64,000 nucleotides of DNA from Notospermus geniculatus (Eukaryota; Nemertea; Pilidiophora; Heteronemertea; Lineidae): assembly GCA_002633025.1 (NCBI GenBank), contig NMRB01000120.1:469685-533684 (forward strand). The letters are read 5' to 3'. The notes beneath the pieces were generated by a model that saw nothing but the letters and a program-made list of their open reading frames with translations, was not told the DNA's origin and ran no database searches. Below, in pieces: positions 46,101 through 58,100 of this stretch; position 1 is the first letter of the stretch, and every line of letters starts with the position of its first letter. The position numbers were made by a program, and so were the translations under genes.

Positions 46101-49100
46101 CCCCAAGGGATATAAGCATGATGGCACCACATGCATTGGTAAGTAATATCCATCTGTCATAAGTTGTTGATAAAGAACTGCACTGGGCGTAAATGTATGC
46201 GTGGAGTGTCTTTCATTAGATTCAAAGGATCCTGTTCCCAATCCTTCATTAGAACAGAGTACGTACATTATTGTGATATCCAGAATACTGTTTCCAGGTA
46301 AGTTATAGGAGAGATGGGACCATATATGATCTCTTTGCCTATGGCTACGCCAAGAAGTGCATCATTTTTTTCATTTATCAACTTCTTACAGATATCAATG
46401 AGTGTGTCCTCGTGAGTGACATGTGTGATGGTGGAAAATGTATCAACACCCAGGGTTCATATAGATGTGACTGTCCTGATGGCTTTAGAGTCAGCACTGA
46501 TGGCAGGCGTTGTGTTGGTAAGTCTGTGAGTTAACAGAAGACAGATGATAAAGGTCTGCATGCTGATTTTTGTCATACTTTGTGGCTAGTGCCAAGAGCA
46601 TTCTTGTGAAAGCTGAACTAGTAAATGATCATTCAACATTTTTGTATGTTAAATTGTTATCACCAAATCATTTACCATTTCAGATTTCCGAGTTAGCAAC
46701 TGCTACAGCAGCTTCTTACGTGGGCAATGCACCAAAGATTTCGGTGGTCGATACATGAAACAGGTGTGCTGTTGCACTGTTGGACAAGCGTGGGGTGAGC
46801 CGTGTGAAGCATGCCCATCATCTGGCTCCGGTAAGTCAAGCTCTGGAACAGCAGTAGGCCCTACAAAAAAGCCCTCTCATACTGATGTTGAGTAGGCCTA
46901 GATCTGTTTCTTGTCTCAGAATTCCCATCTGAGAAGAGAATGGGCAAGAGATGTATCTTTAACCACACATATCGGTAGCCTACGACCAGTTCTTGTGTGT
47001 TATCAACTTCTCCTTTAATTCATTGTCTTGCAGATGAATTCAAGAAGCTCTGTGACAAGGGCTCTGACCAGGTTGGGCCAATTCAGGCTGACATCAACGA
47101 ATGTGTGTATTTCCCATCTCTGTGTGAAAACGGCCGATGTAAGAACACTGTTGGCAGTTTTCAGTGTCTTTGTAATGAGGGCTATGCCATTGATGACACT
47201 GAAAAGAACTGTGTTGGTGAGTAACTGTGAATTCTGCCTGAAATTCTCCTTGTGGAGTATAGCAATCAAGGCCCATTCCACTAATGATATCTCAATCCGG
47301 CCTAAGTGAGAAAGTGCTTAACGGCCGTGACATATCAGTTGTCATTTCAAACCATATACACGGAAATGGGAGCAAGAAGTCCACACATGAAGTCTTTAAC
47401 CATTCTCATTGCCTCCTCTCCTTTCAGATATTGATGAATGTGCGATTTCCTTTGGCGTCTGTGGGAACGGCACCTGTCAAAACACACCCGGCCGATTCCG
47501 ATGTGACTGCAAGACTGGCTTTGAGAGTACTGCGATGATGGTGACTTGCATGGGTGAGTTGAACCGTCCCACTGTGTCCTTCTTCTTTTTCTAAAGATAC
47601 TCTGTGAGGCCATTAGGCCTACTGATGTATTGAGGGTGATGTTGTGTGATGTGTGGAAGGATCAGTAGCCTTCTTGGGGGAGGTAGTGGCCTCGAAGGCC
47701 TCAGTCACAGTTCCTCAATCTACCAGCAGTATCTGCTTTAGAATTCTCCTTTTTAAGTAAGCAGTAGGCCCTACTAGTTGAAATCTATTCCTAGTGGTCA
47801 TTCTTGACTTCAACAGCCCTGGCCAATGATGCCTCCCTCAGTTCAATTGGATGTCAACTCGTTCTGTTGGGGATGTATCTGACCTGTCTGTATGATGTGA
47901 TCATGTTTTCCTTTCTCTAGACATCAATGAATGTGCACGCGATCCCAGGCTCTGTCGTGGTGGAAGGTGTGTGAACAGCATTGGAAGTTTCGAATGTGTA
48001 TGTCCAGAAGGACATGAGATGTCTCAGGATGGACGTAGCTGTAAAGGTAAGCTATAAAGGAAAGACTTAACTGTTGTATGACACTGAAATACAATGTAAA
48101 TGAATGTTGTTAGTCATAAATGAAGTAGTAGTTGATACTAAGTAGTAGTTGATACTGACGTTGTTATAATTGACAACATTCCTTCCAATTCTTCTAGATA
48201 TTGATGAGTGTTCCACTCAGAGTGGCATCTGCTCCAACGGTCGCTGTGAGAACTTCATGGGCGGTTACCAGTGTTTCTGTAACAATGGCTACAAACCATC
48301 ACCCCAGCGTACATCCTGCGTAGACATTGATGAATGTGCAATCAACAATGGAGAGTGTGAAGGAATCTGTCAGAACTCACCCGGATCATACGTTTGTATC
48401 TGTCGGCAAGGATTCAGGATTGGAAATGATGGAAAGACATGTACAGGTTGGTCTGACACTTGGACAATGTTTTTCCAAGTTAGCTTTATAACCATCTTTT
48501 ATGCCTTCCACATGTGCAGTTACAGTATTCTGTTTTGAACCCGAGTTGATTTTTCATCTCCTGATCACTGAGACACTTTGATAACCCTTTGCCATCATCT
48601 TGCATGTACGGTAGGGCCTACTTCTGATGTCTTTTGCCAACAAATTGTTTGGTCACATTAACATTCTATACTTTTACCATCGAACCATCTTTTTTGAAGA
48701 TGGGGATTTGGCCTAGTGGTTAAGGCGTGCTGCCCCTTAGTGCTGGCGATTGATGCCTCATGCGAGGGTCCGTGGATTCGAGTCTGGTAGGAAGCAATGA
48801 TGTCTTTCACCTTAGAAACCCGATTTCTATTTCATATACTTTTACCATCGCTTACAGATATCAATGAATGCGCTGAGGTTGCTGATGTCTGTAACACAGG
48901 TGATTGTGTCAACTTACCGGGCTCCTACAGATGTGTCTGTAAGGCTGGTACCAGCACCACACAAGACGGAAAGGGATGCAAAGGTTTGTATCTACCGGCG
49001 TACTGGGAGAGAACAATTTTTACCACACCATAATTTTTCTGGATGTGTCAACAGTTGTCTGCAGCCATTTCAACAGAATGATATTTTACTGATACTCTAC

Positions 49101-52100
49101 ATCATCCATTTGCTAGCGATCTGGTTATCGTCACTGCTTTTTAAAAAAATGAGTACGGCAGGTTACATACGTTTATTCTTTGCTTTTAGATATTGATGAG
49201 TGCAGTGGACCGGTTAAGATGTGTAAGAATGGAATCTGTAAGAACACCATGGGATCTTACGTATGCGATTGTGACAGGGGATTCGCTGTCCAACCTGCCA
49301 AGGGCATTGGCTGTACAGGTATGTGGAGTAGGCCTCTATTTTATTTTGATGATTGTGTCTATACAGTGTAAATCCTGTATTGAGGGCATATTTTTTATTG
49401 ATGGACTTTGATGATGGTTCCAATGTGCAGCCGACTCAATCGAATGTAGGCAATTGTATGTCAATGAATCTTCATTTTGGCTGTTCACGTTCTCATTTTA
49501 GATGAAGATGAATGTGCCACTGGTAGATCCAAGTGTGATCGAAATGCCAACTGCCTCAACACAGAAGGCTCCTATAGGTGTCAATGTAAGGACGGATTCA
49601 GGGGAGACGGCTTTGTTTGTGTTGGTAAGTGATGATGAGCCATAGAAGAGAACACTTTTCATGTATGCAGTGCAAGAATATATAGGACTCTGAATCCATT
49701 GTGATTTCATGATGAACAACTTGGACGCTATGAACTGTCCTCTCGTCTCTGCTCCAAGGGTCAAAGTGATGTGTACACTGCTCTACTTACATTCCTTGAC
49801 CAATCTAAAGTCTTTAAGGCTTGTTTTCAAATAAGGAAAATGCATTTTGCAAATGTCATATGTAATATAATTGTCGGTTTTCTTACTCCCCCCAGATATC
49901 AATGAATGTATCAACAACAACGGAAACTGTGATGATGAGGCCAGGTGTACCAACACCCCTGGGAGCTTCCGTTGTGTTTGCGACGAAGGATTTACTGGCG
50001 ACGGCTTTGACTGTCTTGGTGAGTTTGTTGTCATGATATTCTTGGATTTTGTGGAGGCTGAGCTTTCTTAGGACAGTCTGGGATGCAGGGGTGTCCTTTC
50101 GAAGATCCCTGAAGAAAGAGGTCCTTCTAGGATACTGACAAAGCAAGATGTGAACCATGTAATGTTCTGGATCGTTGGCCATATTTTCAGTATATCATAA
50201 CAACTAATTCCATTCTTATTGCAGATGTGGATGAATGTTCTGTCAACCCAAACCTCTGTGAAAACGGTCAGTGCCTCAACTACCCAGGAGGCTACAGATG
50301 TGAATGCGACATGGGCTTTGCCCCGAAAGATGATGACAAGACTTGCACTGGTAAGACTTGATTACTGTTTTGACTTGATATATCTACAGCCAATCGTTAA
50401 AGGTGACCACTTCTGTTGGCGTTGAGTGCCTGTGATATCCTGCCAAATACTTGTATTAAAGACTAAATTAACGAGGAGTCTGTGTGGTATGTCGTAGGCC
50501 TTGCTTTCCAATTGCTACATGTGTGAACACTTGTGAAATATATACCGTTCGTGCTAGCGTGACAAATACCGGGATTGTTTGTTTCAGATATCGACGAATG
50601 CACCACCTTTGATAACCTTTGTGTGAATGGCAGGTGCGAAAATGTTTTCGGGATGTTCAGGTGTGTCTGTAACAGAGGTTTTGAACTGGATTCAACTGGT
50701 GGAAACTGCACAGGTAAGTGGAATTACCATCCTCTTGCCTCAGAGCTGAGGGTAATAAAGACCACGTAACTTCAATGAAATTCAACCTGTCCATGACCCT
50801 TCGCTAATCCCATTGCTTATGGTTTTTCAGATGTTGATGAGTGCAAAAATCCTGACAACTGTCAATATGGCGAATGTATCAACAGACAAGGGACATACAT
50901 CTGTCAGTGTCCACCGAATTATGAGCTGACCCCTGCTGGCACTGGATGCGTCGGTAGGTAGAATTTGATACCTTGCTATATCGAACTGTCCTTCTGCTTA
51001 CTGAGAACATGTTCAAAATCGTTGCATCGTGGTATGTATATTCACATTGCAATAGTCAATAGAAATTGTTGCATTTTATAATATGCGCGTTCAATTTCAC
51101 TCTTCATGTAGATCCACGACAGGGTTATTGCTACAGCGACTATCCATTCGGAGGCACCCAGGGTGTTTGTAGCCGTAATCTGGCCCCCAGTGTTGGCCAA
51201 GATGTTTGCTGCTGCACAATTGGATTGTCATGGGGTGAATCGAAGGGATTCTGCGAACTGTGCCCAAGGAATGGAACAGGTAAGCTGCCGGTTGTAGTTT
51301 CATCTAACTTAATTTTGCCTTTCGTTCTGGCAACCCATTGCTGTGATCAGCAAGTACCACAGAGAATAAAGAGCCATATTTCCTACTTTCAGCTGAGTAT
51401 GACTACCTCTGCCCTGGAGGCCCTGGATTCCAGCCAAACCCTCGAACTATCATTCTCGAAGGTATGTTTTCTTGGGGATGAAGTTTGTCTCATTGGTGCC
51501 AGCAGGAAAGCGGATATGAAAGTCGTTGAATAGATCTAATGGCCCCTATGTTCCTTCAACCTTGAAGTTCCAACATGGAAAGGCTCCATCAGTATCGATT
51601 GGCTGGATTACGGACTCGCAGTTTTCCTAACTCTACCGAATTCTCCTTCCAGATATTGATGAGTGTTTGGAGTTCCCGAACCTTTGCGCTGGTGGGACGT
51701 GCAAGAACAGTTTTGGAAGTTTCACCTGTATATGCCCAGAAGGATACAGCCTTGACACGGCAACATACACCTGTGAAGGTAAGTAGTTCTCTGAAACACC
51801 CTGCATCAGCTTGAATGACCCAAAGACGAGTCTTACATTACTAGTATTTCTCAAAGCTATTCTCATTTTCCCCATTGAAAATGAAAGTTCATAGTTTTAT
51901 CTTTCCTATGTATGTATCTTTCCAGATATTGATGAATGCCTGATCGATCCGAGAATCTGTGGTTCTGGTGGTACCTGCCTTAACAACAGAGGAAGCTACA
52001 CGTGTGTCTGTCCAGATGAATCAAAACTGATGCCTGGTGGGGACAGCTGCATGGGTATGCAAACTTTCACAGCCTGCTTCTTAATTTCTTGTAAAAAACA

Positions 52101-55100
52101 ACTTTTATAGGTATTGTAAATGAATTTTACATCCTCCTGGCTCTTTGAGACGGAATGAACATATAGGCCTAAGTGTCAATTCCAGCAGTCATTTGTTGGA
52201 TTGGACTGAGTTATGCGATTTTTCAGTATCCAGCAATGAACAGTATTTTAATCCGACGCATATTGAACACCAACTCCATGCATGCTTTATTTGCAGATAT
52301 GCGCAAGGGCGTCTGCTATGGTCGTGTGGCTGAACTGACCGTACCCGTCACCACCAACAAATGCGAAGAAATCATTTCTACCGATGTAACTAAGATGGTG
52401 TGTTGTTGCTCTTTTGGAAAAGCCTGGGGTGCATCGTGTGAGGTGTGTCCTCGGAAAGGCTCTGGTGAGTCCCATTCTTTTCCGTTTTCTCTAAGATGTC
52501 ATCTGTAACGTCATGTCAACTGTGCGACTTTGTATTCCGCTTTATGCTTCTGCTTCTGTGAATATTGATACCGTATTCATCATCTTTGCCACTTTGGTTC
52601 ATTGTGAGATGTTTCTTCCTTTCTTCAAACATTTACCAGTACATCAGCCTCCTGTAAATGTTACTTCCATGACTTATTCAACATTGCAGATGAATATAAG
52701 GAACAGTGTGGTGCTAGTGACCCAGGTACCATCATCGACCCTGACTCTGGAAAACCTTCTGGTAAGAATAATGCCAGTGACTGAGATAGTTGTGTTAGAT
52801 ATTGCACAACTCAAGAATTTGATTGACGGCCATTGTTAGGAGCACTATATCATGAAGCTGTTGGGGTTCAGTTTGTAATGTAGTGGAGCTGTGATCTTGT
52901 CAAAATGACGTCCTCAAAATAGGCTATGAAAGGGTCAAGTATAATTGGAGTTGATCAAAGTAACGGTAGTCTTCTTGTGAGAGGAGTGCAGCGACACTAG
53001 GTATTCATAGTGCATTTTCTTTTAGACCTGAATGAGTGTGACAAGATCCCTGGACTTTGTGAGAATGGTGTCTGCATAAACACTCGGGGGAGTTACAGGT
53101 GTAACTGTCCTGATGGAACAGAGTTGAATGCTGAAGGAACCGTCTGTGAAGGTATGTGTACAAAGGCTGCCTCCTTTCTGTTAAGGGCGGCATATAAACC
53201 GTGGCATTTTTGTTGGGTAACTCAGTGTTGCTTGACGACCCGCTTCAATTCCTGTTGCTTCTCCTTGCTGAGAACCAGAAGAAGACTAAGAAGACTGTTC
53301 ATTGATCAGTGGCACTGAGGCCAAATCCTGATCAAGTCATGGTTCTTTCATCTAGGAGTGTTACCACACCTGAGGTTTCCTTTCCAGATATTGATGAGTG
53401 TCAGCGTGGTCGTAATCCATGTGTTGGAGAGGCAAGGTGTGAGAACACCAAGGGAAGTTTCAAGTGCACCTGCCCTATTGGTTTCCAACTGTCCAGCAAT
53501 CAGCGAACTTGTATCAGTAAGTAAAAATTCTTTGAAAGGGGACTGTCAAGCATTCTAGTTTTGTATCAGTATCTAAAAATAAGCCTCCATGCTCAGTTCA
53601 CACATCCTATGAAAGTCATGATGACATTGCATGGTATTGAATGACTTTGATTTTCTCAATTCAACTTCTTCAGACATTGATGAATGCGCAGACGATCGAT
53701 ACTGTGAGAATGGAGAATGTCTCGACCTGATTGGCAGCTTCAGATGTGTGTGCAAAAAGGGTTTCAGGACCTCGCTCAACCAAGATGCTTGCCTCGGTAA
53801 GTTCTTCGTACTCATTCGGTTGCGAACAACAAGTGTCTGCCGTTCTTGCTTGATCTGGTTGTTAGGAGCTGATTTTCATTGGTTTATTTTCAGACATCAA
53901 TGAGTGTCTGGTTCAGCCAGGTCTCTGCAGGAACGGCTCCTGTGAGAACACACAGGGCTCATTCAGATGTAACTGCTACAACGGCTTCCAGGAATCACAG
54001 AATGGCGACTGCATTGGTGAGTAAAGTGGAGAAAATATATCGAGCTATTTTGATATATTGAAACACCCATGATACCATTTTTTGGGTTGCCCAAATATGC
54101 CGTGTCTGCATCATTATTGCTTTGCTTCTGTTGCCCGGGTGCTTCTTGGCGGTGAATTTCGCTGGTAGCAATTTAGCCCAATATGATCAGAATATTGTCT
54201 CCCTGTAAGCTGATACTGAAAGCTGAAATAATCCATCCTGTGTTGGCCTTGATAAGCTAGAAGGAAGTTTCAATACTCCTTTCCCTTGCAGATGTTGATG
54301 AATGTCGCACCACCCCTGGTGGATTGTGCAATCTTGGACGCTGTAAGAACACAGCAGGAAGCTTCGTATGTGAGTGCCAAGATGGTTTCCGTCTTTCCCG
54401 GGATAGGAGGCAGTGCGAGGGTAAGTAACATGGTGACAAATTTGGGGATGATACCTGCTCTCTATGATGTAGAACAAAACACATAATAAGACTGCCATCA
54501 GTTGGTTAAGCGGATTTGTCATGTTTATTTCAACAACAGCCATATTCAGCAGCTCAAATATTTTGGTTAAAAACCAGTATCACATCGTTTCTTTTTTCAC
54601 CTTAAAGATGTTGATGAATGTCGTGAACGCCGTGACGTCTGTGACAATGGCCGCTGCCAGAATTATCCTGGTGGGTTCAGGTGCTTCTGTGACCCTGGCT
54701 ATCAACTCTCGGATGACGAGACAACCTGTGTGGGTAAGTGACATCCTGGATGAGAACCGTCTACAGTTTGTATCTCTACGTATTTCGTGAACAAATGCTT
54801 CACTGTTGGAGCACAAACCTTTCTATGAACTAAGGTGATTCTCGAGAAATTAAAATAATTTTGACCTTATTTATCGCTGTGCAGATGTGAATGAATGTGA
54901 TGACATCCATATATGCCATGGTGGTAGATGTGTCAACAATCCTGGAAGCTTCCAATGTTTCTGTGATGTCGGGTTCAAACTCTCCGTAGACAAAAAGATG
55001 TGCTTGGGTAAGTTAACATGTGATGATGTACCACTGCCAAAGATGTTTGAAATCATATCCTTTCCCCTAGTCATGGTTAGATCACGATTGGTCACAGCTG

Positions 55101-58100
55101 AGTGGTGCAAGTGCTCATCAAACGAACTGTCCATCGGTTGATCGAGTTAAAAAAGTGCTACTGCGGTACGAATTCCACATGAAAAAGAAACTAAAGAATC
55201 ATGAATTCCTTTTTAGACATCCGTGAGGGAACATGTTACATGACCTTCGAGAGCGGCCAGTGCAAGGATGAACGTGCTGTGAAATCGAACAAGGCAGAGT
55301 GTTGTTGCAGTCGCGGTGCTGCTTGGTCTTGGAATAGTGGACCTTGCGAGGTCTGTCCAGTGCCCAATGAAGGTAAGCATGTACTGATATGATCTTTTCC
55401 ACATTTATCACTTTTTAAGATATGACTATTCTGTGCTCCTTGATGGATGTCCTGGTACACCACAAGATTATGCTTACATAATATCCCGATTTGTAACTGT
55501 TCTTATCAATTTCAGGAAGCTTTGCTGTCCTCTGCCCGGATGGTTTTGGTTTTGTCATGGGAAACAACATGATGGATGGTGAGTTCCCCTCATCTCGGCT
55601 TCAGCTCCGGCCTTTATCCATCTTTAGTCCACATCTTTCTTCTTTTGAGTTGACATATGCTTATACATTGAACTGATGAAATGAAATGTACATGTTTTTC
55701 ATTGCTCTCCTCTGGTAGATTTGGATGAGTGTGCCTTGTACCCGAAGATCTGTAACAATGGGTTCTGTATCAACACCGATGGCTCGTTCCGATGCGAATG
55801 TGGACAGGGATACAGCCTGCTACCATCTGGAAACAAGTGCATTGGTAAGTCCTACAGCTACCATGTCAATAGTGCTTTTCTTTACCGACAAAAAGCTGCG
55901 AGTTTGGTGACTAAAATCACTTAATTCTAACTCTTCCCTTTCATTTTCGAACAATTTTCATGAACACACTAAAGTCTCCCTCTATCAGAATCGTGATGTC
56001 CTGCTATCGTTTTCAGATGATGATGAGTGTGGCCGCAGCAATCCTTGCGGTAATGGTACTTGCGTCAACAAGCCAGGATCCTTTGAATGTAACTGCGGGA
56101 GTGGTTATCTACCTGGTGCTGATCAAACATGTGAAGGTAAAGTTGCAGATTTGTTGTCAATTTTCCTCCACACGCTCTTAATGTTTTGTTGGAAAACAGG
56201 ACACATAGGGTAGTGTTGTGACTTTTTCGTCTCGATACACGCTTGCCGCCAGGCATTCCAAAGTCAAAATCTGACTGATTTAAGGTCTTTATGGGTAAAT
56301 AACCTTGTCTTTGCTAAACTATGGTAGTACAATTTGCTCTCTTCTCATCATCATGGACCAAGGTTCTCTTCTTGATGATGTTAATGTTGTCATCTTTCAG
56401 ATGTGGATGAGTGCAAAGAAACCAATCACCAGTGTGCCTTCCGCTGCCAGAACTTCCCTGGTGGTTACAGATGTATCTGCCCTCCTGGTTACAAGGTCGC
56501 AGTTGATGGTCGTCATTGCACTGGTGAGTATGATCAAGGGAAGGGTTCATTCCTTCAACAGTTGAACACAACAATCAGGATTTCAACGAATTGTCCTGAA
56601 TCAATCTGCACTCCATGCAGATCTTTGGGACGCAATCAGCAGCAGAATCTAGCTTAGAGTACAACTGGAATATTCTAAGGAGTATTTCATTTTCTTGATG
56701 TATGCTTTCCCTCTTCAGATGTTGATGAATGTGCCATAGGCGCCCACAAGTGTAAATATGCCTGTAAGAATCAGGTTGGTAAGCACACGTGCATCTGTCC
56801 TGCGGGATACGAACAAATTGGACTCGGAGACAACTGCAGAGGTACGTCTTAAATGTATTCCGTCGTCTTAGTAATCGATTTTTCATGAATTAGGTGTCCT
56901 ATACATGTTCTTTACAGAAGGTCGGACTGTTACTGATTCTAGACCTTCTTCTTTCGGGAGTCGTTTGTTTTATTTCATCATACTTTCCTCTCTTGAAGAC
57001 GTTGACGAGTGTGTCAATAATCCTACCATCTGTGGTAATGGACGATGTCGCAACCTTGACGGAACCTATCGCTGTGACTGCTTTGCTGGCTACGAGGTTT
57101 CTCGTGACGGGAAATCATGTATCGGTAAGTTTAAGCCCTAGTCAGGCTGGTGTTGTGAATTTGCCCTCTTGTTCTTTGACATTGGTTCAGAAATATTTAG
57201 CTCTTCTCTACGGTTTTGCTGTTCTTCACGACCAAGGTTAAGACATCCATCTCACTTTCAGATAAGCGCCAAGGCTACTGCTACATGACTTACAATGGTG
57301 GCCGATGTGTCAGCCGCGGAGAGAACCTGGAACTCAAAACTAAAGCTATGTGTTGCTGCAGTATGGGCAAGGCCTGGGGTCCAGCGTGTGAACAATGCCC
57401 AAGAAGAGGCTCAGGTAAGAAAATGATCAAAGTGCTGCACCGAGTTGGCATGTTTTAAAGTTTGACCAACCCAAGTTTATCTTTTGACAACACATTGAAA
57501 TTCCATCTTTTTATTGTCATCTTCTCCATCAGACATGTTGTTGTGATTTTCTATGTTCCTGCTTCTCTTGATGTGTTGATGGGCTCCCTTCTTTTCTAGC
57601 GGTCTACAAGGATCTTTGCATGTACGGACCTGGCTTCACCCCAGATGGACAAGGTAGGCTCAGCTCTCATGGATATGATGATGTGAACTAGATGTTGATG
57701 AGCAAGTCATGAGTTTTCTCTTGGACATTTCTATGGCACCCTGCAGTAATTGAGCCTATTAAATCATTAGACAAGGCATGGGGGGGGGGGGGTTAACTGT
57801 ATTCTGAACTTTACACACCAATTTAATCTCTGAGTATACTGCCTTATAAGGCAAGGACTTATAAAGGAGTTCTACGTTTTCCTTTCAGATATCAACGAAT
57901 GTGCTCTTGATCAATCAGCTTGTAAGAATGGACGCTGTCTCAACACAATGGGCTCCTTCAGGTGTATCTGTGATCCTGGTTATGAACCCGACGCGGAAGG
58001 AACTAGCTGTCTTGGTAAGTGTGTTTGAGATCAAAGCATCAAATCGTGCTAGAAAAATAGTGGATGCACTGACAATGACTAAATCTTTGATACCGGTAAT

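Noticed and set aside
48700-48800. Functional tRNA gene
   Set aside because: A and B boxes are good, but no matching acceptor stem or clear anticodon arm could be paired.
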